In this document: piece after piece, positions 43,266 to 49,655 of the stretch
Layout: every line of letters begins with the position of its first letter
How positions within the stretch are numbered: position 1 is the first letter of the stretch
Assembly: GCA_947456855.1 (NCBI GenBank)
Contig: CANGTR010000009.1
Location: 1 to 49,655, forward strand
Direction of reading: 5' to 3'
Origin: Sphingobacteriia bacterium
GTDB taxonomy: Bacteria; Bacteroidota; Bacteroidia; Chitinophagales; Chitinophagaceae
DNA length: 49,655 nt
The notes under the pieces: model-generated
What the model saw: only the letters and a program-made list of their open reading frames with translations
Databases searched by the model: none
What the model was told of the DNA's origin: nothing
Position numbers and translations under genes: made by a program

Positions 43266-43817
43266 CTATGAAATATGTTTTCCTTCATCAATAAGAATCA
43301 AAGCAAATGCTGCATAATTGATAATATCAACATAATTGGCATCTATCCCTTCACTGATTAAGGTTTTTCCATCATTTTGTAAAATTTGTTTGATACGCAA
43401 CAATTTTACCAAGATTAAATCAGCAAAACTTTCCTGACTCATTGCTCTCCAAGCTTCACCATAATCATGATTTTTAGAGAGCATGGTGTCTTTAGCCAAT
43501 TGAGCACTGTGCTTGTATTTGGTAGCTGTATCTTCTAATCCTAATTCTTCTACTGTTGCATTATTTATTTCTAATTGAATCAACCCAATGATTGCATAAT
43601 TTAATATGCCTTTAAACTCCGAAGCTATATCATCCCCTACTTTTTGGGTCTTTAAATCTTGTATGGTTCTAATACGTAAAGCTTTTATGAAAATTTGATC
43701 TACTACCGAAATAGTTCTTAATACCCTCCAGGCTGTTCCATAATCCTTGGTCTTTTTAATAAAAATATCATAGGAATTGGCAACAACTTGATCGTATTGT
43801 TTATTGGTATCCGACAT
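43266..43817 (-). CDS. DUF1599 protein with two tandem domains
   Basis: A 183-residue protein with two similar halves. KDYGTAWR (24-31) followed by VLRTISVVDQIFIKALRIR, and HDYGEAWR (117-124) followed by AMSQESFADLILVKLLRIK, show an internal duplication. DUF1599 has been described as a nucleotide-modification-associated domain, but no reaction is proven. A longer frame up to 43886 exists; the ATG at 43817 (MSDTNKQYD) is the better start and leaves a 69-bp gap to the divergent folP. The BT_3928-like gene follows. Confidence 0.85.
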   Translation of the reverse strand: MSDTNKQYDQVVANSYDIFIKKTKDYGTAWRVLRTISVVDQIFIKALRIRTIQDLKTQKVGDDIASEFKGILNYAIIGLIQLEINNATVEELGLEDTATKYKHSAQLAKDTMLSKNHDYGEAWRAMSQESFADLILVKLLRIKQILQNDGKTLISEGIDANYVDIINYAAFALILIDEGKHIS

Positions 43818-43848
43818 TATAATTAATGGTTTTATTGGCTTTAGACAA

Positions 43849-43856
43849 TATCTTTG
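43849..43856 (+). promoter_or_regulatory. Putative -7 element (TATCTTTG) of folP
   Basis: TATCTTTG fits TAnnTTTG and lies 30 bases before the folP ATG in the gap between divergent genes. The -33 element is not clear. Confidence 0.35.
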
Positions 43857-43886
43857 AATAAGGTGCAATTTAACTGAATCGAGCAA

Positions 43887-44723
43887 ATGTTTACACTTAA
43901 CTGCAAAGGAAGTTTACGGATTATTGAAGAGCCGCAAGTAATGGGTATTATTAACAGTACCCCTGATTCCTTTTACAACAAAAGCAGAACCGCCAATATC
44001 CTTGCTGCTATTGAATTAGCAGAAAAAATGGTTCAAGAAGGTGTGTCGATAATAGATATCGGAGGCCAGAGTACCAGACCAAGTGCAGCGATCATAGAAC
44101 CTTCAGAAGAAATAGATAGGGTAATTCCAATTATAGAAGCCATTCATGCTCAATTTCCAAATTTGCTGATTTCTATAGATAGTTTTCGCCCTGAAGTGGC
44201 AAAAACAGCGGTTCTTGCCGGCGCTTCCATTGTAAATGATATTAGCGGAGGTCAGTTTTTTCCTGAAATGATACCAACAATTGCATCATTAAAAGTGCCT
44301 TATATCTGTATGCATTGTGCCAATGACATCAATAAAATGCACGAAAAAATTAACTACCCCAATATCACCGAATCGATTATTAACTATTTTAAAGAAAGAT
44401 TAAACGCCTGTAAAGAAGCCGGAATGCTGGATGTGATCATCGACCCAGGATTTGGATTTGGGAAAACAATGCAAGACAATTTCAAACTCATGAATGAATT
44501 GGAATCTCTTTCCATATTGAATGTACCAATTTTAGTTGGGGTATCTAGGAAATCGATGATTTATAAGACTTTGCAAATTGAAGCAAGCGAATCGCTGAAT
44601 GGAACAACTGTTTTAAATACGGTAGGGCTACTAAAAGGTGCATCTATTTTGAGGGTACACGACGTAAAAGAAGCCAAAGAAACCATTCACCTGGTTCAAC
44701 AACTTCGCTTAAAAAGAAATTGA
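43887..44723 (+). CDS. folP: Dihydropteroate synthase
   Basis: A 278-residue TIM-barrel enzyme that joins 4-aminobenzoate to the pterin in folate synthesis, the target of sulfonamides. The signature strands MGIINSTPDSFYNKSR and SIIDIGGQSTRPSA, then SIDSFRPEVAKTA, NDISGGQFFPEM, DVIIDPGFGFGKTMQDNFKL and LVGVSRKSMI are present. The loop after TPDSF is YNKSRT instead of the more usual SDGG. The divergent DUF1599 neighbour is a common Bacteroidota arrangement. Confidence 0.96.
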   Translation: MFTLNCKGSLRIIEEPQVMGIINSTPDSFYNKSRTANILAAIELAEKMVQEGVSIIDIGGQSTRPSAAIIEPSEEIDRVIPIIEAIHAQFPNLLISIDSFRPEVAKTAVLAGASIVNDISGGQFFPEMIPTIASLKVPYICMHCANDINKMHEKINYPNITESIINYFKERLNACKEAGMLDVIIDPGFGFGKTMQDNFKLMNELESLSILNVPILVGVSRKSMIYKTLQIEASESLNGTTVLNTVGLLKGASILRVHDVKEAKETIHLVQQLRLKRN

Positions 44724-44761
44724 GTTACCAGGTATTTAAAACCCGATAACTCAATAACCTG

Positions 44762-44803
44762 TATCTCTTATCTTTTATCTCTTATCTTTTATCTCTTATC
44801 TCT
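44762..44803. repeat. TATCTCT/TATCTTT heptamer array (locus F)
   Basis: Six 7-bp units between folP and the FKBP gene. The array includes the FKBP stop codon (TTA at 44796-44798 on the + strand) and the preceding Arg codon. An 8-bp inverted repeat (TTGAGTTA at 44720-44727 with TAACTCAA at 44747-44754) overlaps the folP stop just before it. Confidence 0.85.
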
Positions 44804-45710
44804 GCTGCTGCGGCGCTCCTTGCGGCATTGCAGGTTGAGGAGCTGGAACTGTTACATCCAAAACTTCTATATCAAAAATCAAAGTTGCGTAAGGAGGAAT
44901 AACTGGCGCACTGCCATTAGGTCCGTAGCCTAACAATGCAGGTATAAATAATTTTCCTGTTCCGCCTTTACCAAAAAAGCGCAGCGCTTCATCCATTCCT
45001 TTGATCACCCCACCAGTACCAACAACAAATGTTAATGGTTGCTTATTTTGTGAATCGGCATCCATATTGCCATCAAATTTCTTTCCGTTGGTAAATGTGC
45101 CTCTATACATTACAGATACTTGTTTACCAGAATCAGCCATTGCATTTACATCTCCTTGTTTGGTAACTTCCGCAAATGCACCAGAAGGGGTTTCCGAAAC
45201 TTTAGCGCCTTTCTTTGCAATAAAATCTTTTAGCTCTTTGGTTTCTCTGGTTTTTTCGATATCCATTTCTTTTTGATAATCAGCCATCATTAATTCTTGG
45301 GTTGTAAAAGTTTTGATTACTTCTACTTTACCATTAATTAAGTCTTTCTGACGAAAAATGTTGTTGTATTCCAACATACCCAATTTTTTTAAGCTATCTA
45401 CATTCATTACAAAATCTACTTTATCGCCTGGAGCAATTTTGGTAATGATTTCGATGAAACTGTGTTTAGACATACGTGAAGTGTCTACCATGAAATACAC
45501 TGGAATTCTTCCGAAAGAGCTGCTTAATACAGAATCTTTAGCAGGAAGCTTATACTCCACATGCATCTTAACAAATTGACCTTGTTTCAGTAAATCTTTG
45601 CTGTTGCCTTTGCTGATTTTATAAGCAAGACCTGTAGGTGTTTTTTCATATTGATTACAACTTGCAAGCAATACAAGCGCTGCCAAGAGCGTGAAAGTGA
45701 TTCTCCTCAT
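44796..45710 (-). CDS. FKBP-type peptidyl-prolyl isomerase lipoprotein
   Basis: A 304-residue lipoprotein (LLASC lipobox, Cys18). The N-terminal half (about 35-150) looks like a diverged FKBP-like domain (GQFVKMHVEYKLPAKDSVLS, APGDKVDFVMNVDSLKKLGM); a charged helical linker follows; the C-terminal half (about 195-285) is a complete FKBP domain (SVMYRGTFTNGKKFDGN, GVIKGMDEALRFFGKGGTGK, YGPNGSAPVIPPYATLIFDI). It should fold proline-containing proteins in the periplasm. The C-terminal tail is rich in Pro and Gln. Stop codon inside a heptamer array. It follows the DHH phosphoesterase gene after 7 bp. Confidence 0.92.
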   Translation of the reverse strand: MRRITFTLLAALVLLASCNQYEKTPTGLAYKISKGNSKDLLKQGQFVKMHVEYKLPAKDSVLSSSFGRIPVYFMVDTSRMSKHSFIEIITKIAPGDKVDFVMNVDSLKKLGMLEYNNIFRQKDLINGKVEVIKTFTTQELMMADYQKEMDIEKTRETKELKDFIAKKGAKVSETPSGAFAEVTKQGDVNAMADSGKQVSVMYRGTFTNGKKFDGNMDADSQNKQPLTFVVGTGGVIKGMDEALRFFGKGGTGKLFIPALLGYGPNGSAPVIPPYATLIFDIEVLDVTVPAPQPAMPQGAPQQQR

Positions 45711-45717
45711 TTTTTAT

Positions 45718-46725
45718 TTATTGTAGTTGATTTATATACGATTTTATTACTTCTTTAAAATGAGAAACAGTATCCTCAATAGAACTACTACTTCTTCCAC
45801 CAGATGCATTGGCATGTCCTCCCCCCTCAAAATGATTTCTGGCAAATTGATTCACATCAAATCCACCCTTGCTTCTAAAACTCCATTTTCTTTCCTCGTC
45901 TCTATCAATCACTATTGCCCCAAATTTAATACCCTTAATAGTTAATAAATAATTCACTAAACCTTCTGAGTCGCCTGTTTTAATATCATACTTATGCAAA
46001 TCTTGCCTTGTAATATACATTAAAGCAGTATTATACTCATATAAAACTTGCATTCTGTTTAACAAAGCAAAGCCGATGAATCTAAGTCGGTTCTCTAAAA
46101 AGTTGTCATAAATGTGATTGTGCACCTCAGCATGGTCAAATCCAGTATCTTTTAATCTTGCCACCATTCTATGAACCGAAGCCTTCGTTGAAGCAAATCT
46201 GAATGATCCAGTATCGGTCATCACACCTGTATACAAACAAGTAGCAATTTCTTGTGTGAGGCTATTTTCATGGCCTGCCCCAACAATAAAATCATAGACC
46301 ATTTCACAGGTAGAACTTTTTGCTGTATCACTTATTCCATAATCAAAAGAAGGGCTATCAGGTTGTTGATGATGATCTATCAATACTTTAATTGCGTTTG
46401 AATTGGCCAAATATGTTGCCAAGTGTTTGGTTCTATGGAAAATATTGAAGTCTAAGCAAAAAAGTACGGTGGCTTCATCCAATATTGCCAAAGCCTTTTC
46501 TTTATGCTTTTCAAAATTGATAACCCTATCTGTGCCTGGCATCCAATCTAAAAAATCGGCCCAATTGGTAGGAGAAATAACTGTTACTGTATGATTCAAG
46601 CATTTCAAAAAATGAAATAGTCCTAAAGAAGAACCCATAGCATCCCCATCAGGTTTTTGATGTGTAGTTATAACTACTCGCTGTGGAGAAGACAATAATG
46701 GATAAAATACTTCAATATTTTGCAT
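45718..46725 (-). CDS. nrnA: DHH family phosphoesterase, NrnA-like oligoribonuclease/pAp phosphatase
   Basis: A 335-residue protein. DHH motifs: THQKPDGDAMGSSLGL (DxD), FCLDFN, IDHHQQPDSPSF (DHH), and the DHHA1 motif GGGHANASGGRSS at the C-terminus. NrnA-type enzymes degrade short RNA oligomers and 3'-phosphoadenosine 5'-phosphate with Mn2+. Length is normal. The FKBP gene follows after 7 bp. The divergent ndk gene starts 129 bp away. Confidence 0.92.
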   Translation of the reverse strand: MQNIEVFYPLLSSPQRVVITTHQKPDGDAMGSSLGLFHFLKCLNHTVTVISPTNWADFLDWMPGTDRVINFEKHKEKALAILDEATVLFCLDFNIFHRTKHLATYLANSNAIKVLIDHHQQPDSPSFDYGISDTAKSSTCEMVYDFIVGAGHENSLTQEIATCLYTGVMTDTGSFRFASTKASVHRMVARLKDTGFDHAEVHNHIYDNFLENRLRFIGFALLNRMQVLYEYNTALMYITRQDLHKYDIKTGDSEGLVNYLLTIKGIKFGAIVIDRDEERKWSFRSKGGFDVNQFARNHFEGGGHANASGGRSSSSIEDTVSHFKEVIKSYINQLQ

Positions 46726-46829
46726 ACAATGGCGGCAAAATTGCAGTATCTAAACAAGTAAATCAAAAGATTTTAGCATTAAATGTTAAAAATAATGAAG
46801 TGTAGGTAGATCAAACCCTTGCTATTCCT

Positions 46830-46837
46830 TACTTTTG
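46830..46837 (+). promoter_or_regulatory. Putative -7 element (TACTTTTG) of ndk
   Basis: TACTTTTG matches TAnnTTTG and lies 17 bases before the ndk ATG. No good -33 element is visible at the usual distance. Confidence 0.4.
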
Positions 46838-46854
46838 CCGCGAAATTTAATAAT

Positions 46855-47271
46855 ATGAGCAATCAAACATTTACCATGATTAAGCCCGATGCTACTGGAA
46901 AAGGGCATACAGGAGCAATTTTAGACCAGATTGTAAAAGCTGGATTTTCCATCAAAGCAATGAAATGGATAAAATTAACAGAAGAACAAGCTGGATTATT
47001 TTACGACATTCATAGAGCCAGACCATTTTTCCAGGAATTAGTAGATTTTATGATCAGTGGGCCAATTGTAGCTGCAGTTTTAGAAAAAGACAATGCTGTT
47101 GCAGATTTTAGAACATTAATTGGTGCTACCAATCCTGCACAAGCTGCAGAAGGTACCATCCGTAAAATATTTGCTGCATCAATTGGTGAAAACGCAGTTC
47201 ATGGAAGTGATAGCGACGAGAACGCCATTATTGAGGCCAACTTTTTCTTTTCAAAATTAGAAAGGTTCTAA
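46855..47271 (+). CDS. ndk: Nucleoside-diphosphate kinase
   Basis: A 138-residue enzyme that equalises nucleoside di- and triphosphates. [16 protein letters not shown] and [15 protein letters not shown] are conserved, and the phosphorylated His116 is in [12 protein letters not shown] at 46819 is in frame; the ATG at 46855 gives the standard [12 protein letters not shown] start. An intrinsic terminator follows the gene. Confidence 0.97.
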   Translation: MSNQTFTMIKPDATGKGHTGAILDQIVKAGFSIKAMKWIKLTEEQAGLFYDIHRARPFFQELVDFMISGPIVAAVLEKDNAVADFRTLIGATNPAQAAEGTIRKIFAASIGENAVHGSDSDENAIIEANFFFSKLERF

Positions 47272-47307
47272 GTAAACACTAGATTACTTTATCAAAGGCT
47301 GTACAAC

Positions 47308-47345
47308 AAAAATCCTGATACTTTTATATGGTAGTCAGGATTTTT
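47308..47345 (+). terminator. Intrinsic terminator of ndk
   Basis: AAAAATCCTGA (47308-47318) pairs with TCAGGATTTTT (47335-47345): an 11-bp stem with a 16-base loop and T-run, 37 bp after the ndk stop. Confidence 0.8.
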
Positions 47346-47450
47346 GATTTTTTATATAGCCTTCCTATTCCTTGCAATTGAGTGCTGATATCGGGTTATT
47401 TCAAAACTTACATACAGGCTTTTTGCTTGTTGAAAACCTGGACCAAACAA

Positions 47451-47477
47451 AAGCCCTTCGCTTATTGCAAAGGGCTT
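47451..47477 (-). terminator. Probable intrinsic terminator of tRNA-Pro
   Basis: AAGCCCTT (47451-47458) pairs with AAGGGCTT (47470-47477). On the - strand it lies about 40 bases after the tRNA 3' end and is followed by a T-rich stretch (TTTTGTTT). Confidence 0.65.
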
Positions 47478-47516
47478 CAATGAAGTAGCCCATCAAAAAT
47501 GAACTACCCTTTCTCG

Positions 47517-47590
47517 TCGGGACGACAAGATTTGAACTTGCGACCCCACGCCCCCCAGACGTGTGCGCTACCGGGCTGCGCTACGTCCCG
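47517..47590 (-). tRNA. tRNA-Pro (anticodon GGG)
   Basis: On the - strand a full cloverleaf can be drawn: acceptor CGGGACG with CGTCCCG (C1-G72, the mark of bacterial tRNA-Pro), discriminator A73, D arm GCGC/GCGC, anticodon stem CACGT/GCGTG with loop CTGGGGG (U33, anticodon GGG at 34-36), T arm GCAAG/CTTGT with loop TTCAAAT. No CCA is encoded. It reads CCC and CCU codons. Confidence 0.93.
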
Positions 47591-47684
47591 AACTAAAAAA
47601 CCAACTCCATTTGTTTAAATGGGGTGCAAATATAAGGCTAAAAGAAATTTTCAGGCTATATTGCATCAAATTTTCAACCACTGC

Positions 47685-48947
47685 ATGAACATTCTATTGA
47701 AGCAGGTAAAAATTACCGACAACAACTCTCCTTTCAACGGTAAAATATTTGATCTACTTATAGAAAATAATAGCATTTCAAAAATTGGCATTGATTTATC
47801 CGACAAAGCAACTATGGTAATTGAGGGAAAGGATTTATGCGTTTCACCAGGATGGGTTGATACCTTTTCTCATTTTTGTGATCCTGGCTATGAGTTTAAA
47901 GAAACCATAGAAACAGGTGCTAATGCAGCTGCTTCCGGAGGATTTACAAGGGTTTTTACTCTGCCAAATACCAAGCCTATTACAGACAATAAATCAATGA
48001 TTGAATATGCTGCTAATCAGGCCAACCATCTACCAATTTTCGTACATCCAATTGGAGCTATTACTCAAAAAACCGAAGGAAAGGAATTGGCGGAAATGTA
48101 CGATATGAGAAATAGTGGTGCCGTTGCATTCTCTGATGGTTTAAACCCTGTTCAATCTCCGGGCTTATTTATAAAAGCACTTCAATATGTAAAAGCATTT
48201 GATGGGGTATTAATTCAGGTCCCAATCGACAAAAGCATTGGCGCATCGGGTTTAATGAACGAGGGAGTTATATCCACAAGGTTGGGCTTACCTGGCATCC
48301 CGGTAATTTCAGAAGAAAGTATACTTAAAAGAGATATTGATTTAGTGCGATATACTGGGTCTAAAATTCACTTTACCGGAATTTCATCTGCCAATTCTTT
48401 AAATTTAATCCGAGCTGCAAAAAAAGAAGGGCTTTCTGTGAGCTGCAGTGTAACCCCCTATCATTTGTTTTTCTGTGATGAAGATCTTCAAGGCTATGAT
48501 ACTTTCCTTAAAGTAAATCCACCTTTAAGAACCAAATCAGATATGCTTGCATTAAGAGATGGTGTTCTTGATGGTAGTATTGACTGTATTGCATCCCATC
48601 ATTTTCCACAAGACTGGGATAACAAAACCTGTGAATTTGATGCTGCTGCATTTGGAATGATTGGTTTAGAAACTTCATATTTAGTAATAAACCATTTATT
48701 AGAAGAATTATCAGACAATAGAATTGTAGAACTTTTCTCACTGAATGCACGTAATATTTTTCAACTTCCAACTACTCATATAGAAGAAGGTGCTATTGCC
48801 GAATTAACTATTTTTCAAAGACAAGAAAAGCATAGTCTTAGCAAAGCCAATTTTAAAAGTAAATCTTTAAACAGTGCATTCATAGATCGGTCTTTAAAAG
48901 GAAAAGTAATTGGCACGATCAATAAAGGAAAGTATTACTCAAATTAA
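47685..48947 (+). CDS. Dihydroorotase homologue lacking metal ligands (pseudo-dihydroorotase)
   Basis: A 420-residue amidohydrolase-fold protein, close to Bacteroidota proteins annotated as dihydroorotase. The metal motif D-x-H-x-H is D59-T-F61-S-H63, so one His is Phe. The usual S-D-H-A-P block is S304-H305-H306-F-P, so the catalytic Asp is His. The third metal His block is replaced by QVPIDKS. It is therefore unlikely to catalyse dihydroorotase by the known mechanism. In other bacteria inactive dihydroorotases serve as structural partners of aspartate carbamoyltransferase; that role is a good guess here (pyrB is 8 kb away). The ATG at 47685 is chosen; a frame start at 47619 would run close to the tRNA. 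Confidence 0.85.
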   Translation: MNILLKQVKITDNNSPFNGKIFDLLIENNSISKIGIDLSDKATMVIEGKDLCVSPGWVDTFSHFCDPGYEFKETIETGANAAASGGFTRVFTLPNTKPITDNKSMIEYAANQANHLPIFVHPIGAITQKTEGKELAEMYDMRNSGAVAFSDGLNPVQSPGLFIKALQYVKAFDGVLIQVPIDKSIGASGLMNEGVISTRLGLPGIPVISEESILKRDIDLVRYTGSKIHFTGISSANSLNLIRAAKKEGLSVSCSVTPYHLFFCDEDLQGYDTFLKVNPPLRTKSDMLALRDGVLDGSIDCIASHHFPQDWDNKTCEFDAAAFGMIGLETSYLVINHLLEELSDNRIVELFSLNARNIFQLPTTHIEEGAIAELTIFQRQEKHSLSKANFKSKSLNSAFIDRSLKGKVIGTINKGKYYSN

Positions 48948-48951
48948 AAAA

Positions 48952-49470
48952 ATGAAAATGGAAAATAAAATTACACAACCTTGGATGAAAGGGCTCATTA
49001 TCAGCTTAGTACTAATTGCACTTAGTATTATTTTTCAATTAACTGGACTATCGAAGATAAAGTCACTACAATGGTTACAATCTGTGTTAATCATTGGTGC
49101 ACTTATCTGGGTGTGTATTGGTTATGGAAAAGAAATGAGCGGAAATGTAACTTTTGGAAATGTTTTCGCACATGGTTTTAAAGCCACAGCAGCAATGACA
49201 GTTATTTTTGTTATTTATACTGTTATTGCTTTTAAATTTCTTTTCCCAGAAATGGCAGACCAAGCATTAGCAGAAGCCAGAATTGAAATGGAAAAGAACA
49301 ATACTTTGTCTGAAAATGAAATTGATAAAGGCATTGAAATGACAAGAAAGTTTTTTCTTCCTTTTGCGATTGGTGGCATTTTGATTGGTTTTGCATTTAT
49401 TGGAGCAATCGGATCATTATTGGGTGCAGCGTTTACCAAAAAAAATCCTAAAACTCCATTTGAACAATAG
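48952..49470 (+). CDS. DUF4199 family membrane protein
   Basis: A 172-residue membrane protein with about four hydrophobic segments (GLIISLVLIALSIIFQL, LQSVLIIGALIWVCIGYG, AAMTVIFVIYTVIAF, FAIGGILIGFAFIGAIGSLL). GNVTFGNVFAHGFKATA is typical of DUF4199. The function is not known. It starts 4 bp after the pseudo-dihydroorotase and is followed after 6 bp by a glycosyltransferase, an order that recurs in Bacteroidota. The start at 48952 is preferred over a frame reaching 48910, which overlaps the upstream gene. Confidence 0.85.
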   Translation: MKMENKITQPWMKGLIISLVLIALSIIFQLTGLSKIKSLQWLQSVLIIGALIWVCIGYGKEMSGNVTFGNVFAHGFKATAAMTVIFVIYTVIAFKFLFPEMADQALAEARIEMEKNNTLSENEIDKGIEMTRKFFLPFAIGGILIGFAFIGAIGSLLGAAFTKKNPKTPFEQ

Positions 49471-49476
49471 TTATTC

Positions 49477-49655
49477 ATGAACCTATCTATCATTATACCA
49501 TTATTAAATGAGGAAGAATCTTTGCCTGAACTTTGTGCATGGATTAAAAAAGTGGTTGATGCCAACAATCTATCCTATGAAGTGCTTTTGATTGATGATG
49601 GTAGTACAGATAATAGTTGGGATGTTATTCAATCAATCGCAATTGGTAATGCATC
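49477..49655 (+). CDS. Glycosyltransferase family 2, N-terminal part
   Basis: The first 59 residues of a GT-A glycosyltransferase cut by the right edge of the window. MNLSIIIPLLNEEESLPELC is the usual start, and VLLIDDGSTDNSWDVI holds the first Asp pair that binds the nucleotide sugar. The type resembles dolichyl-phosphate mannose synthase-like family 2 enzymes. It is the third gene of a tightly packed set. Confidence 0.9.
   Translation, partial: MNLSIIIPLLNEEESLPELCAWIKKVVDANNLSYEVLLIDDGSTDNSWDVIQSIAIGNA

Noticed and set aside
47517-47590. Reading of the tRNA-Pro anticodon as TGG
   Set aside because: Pairing the stem as CACGT/GCGTG leaves the 7-base loop CTGGGGG, in which U33 is followed by GGG at 34-36.
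47619-47684. Upstream start of the pseudo-dihydroorotase at 47619
   Set aside because: It would add 22 residues without similarity to the family and would begin only 29 bases from the tRNA; the ATG at 47685 gives the usual N-terminus.

Overview
The window looks like ordinary chromosome from a Bacteroidota bacterium, most likely Chitinophagaceae or a close relative. The DNA is AT-rich. The gene set includes a PorP/SprF type IX secretion protein, two surface proteins with a gliding-motility (type B) C-terminal sorting domain, a short RpoD-like sigma factor, DUF4249, DUF3822, DUF2490, DUF1599, DUF4199, WbqC and BT_3928-type proteins. Promoters resemble the Bacteroidota TAnnTTTG type, and genes rarely carry a clear Shine-Dalgarno sequence. 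I see no insertion sequence, prophage, integrase, rRNA operon or CRISPR array.

Layout. 0-4.6 kb, + strand: end of an unidentified gene, EVE-domain protein, cysteine-free sirtuin, ychF, FAD-dependent oxidoreductase, glutaminyl cyclase lipoprotein. 4.6-11 kb, - strand: a four-gene envelope operon (giant TPR protein, Lys-rich beta-barrel, membrane-anchored HU-CCDC81-like protein, methyltransferase). 11-15 kb, +: thioesterase, cinA, a 2-oxoacid dehydrogenase E2, DUF2490. 15-16.5 kb, -: rsmD and DUF3822. 16.6-18 kb: MATE transporter. 18-22.4 kb, -: acyl-CoA-binding protein, folB and a TPR protein, trxB, DUF4249 lipoprotein, primary sigma factor. 22.5-25.7 kb, +: threonine aldolase, pgi, GNAT. 25.7-35 kb, -: PorP/SprF and two giant PKD-repeat surface proteins. 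35-40.6 kb: WbqC, LEA2 lipoprotein, HMA-like secreted protein, pyrE, NUDIX, hotdog thioesterase, coaD, pyrB, pyrR. 40.6-46.8 kb: recF with a DUF721 gene, a BT_3928-like redox membrane protein, DUF1599, folP, FKBP, NrnA-like DHH. 46.8-49.7 kb: ndk, tRNA-Pro, a pseudo-dihydroorotase, DUF4199 and the start of a family 2 glycosyltransferase.

How the genes fit together. Pyrimidine synthesis is spread over three places (pyrE; pyrR-pyrB; a dihydroorotase homologue that has lost metal ligands and may be a structural partner of aspartate carbamoyltransferase). Folate synthesis is represented by folB and folP. Envelope export is a strong theme. All eight proteins with a recognisable signal-peptidase-I signal have Gln directly after the predicted cleavage site, and the same window encodes a lipid-anchored glutaminyl cyclase able to convert such Gln to pyroglutamate.

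The most striking non-coding structure is a family of 7-bp tandem repeat arrays (TATCTCT/TATCTCA/TATCTCC, or GAGATA-type on the other strand). They lie in at least six intergenic places. In four of them the array supplies the stop codon of the neighbouring gene. I found no complete novel multi-gene system that I would claim with confidence; the repeat family, the Q-rule pattern and the four-gene envelope operon are the best candidates for follow-up.
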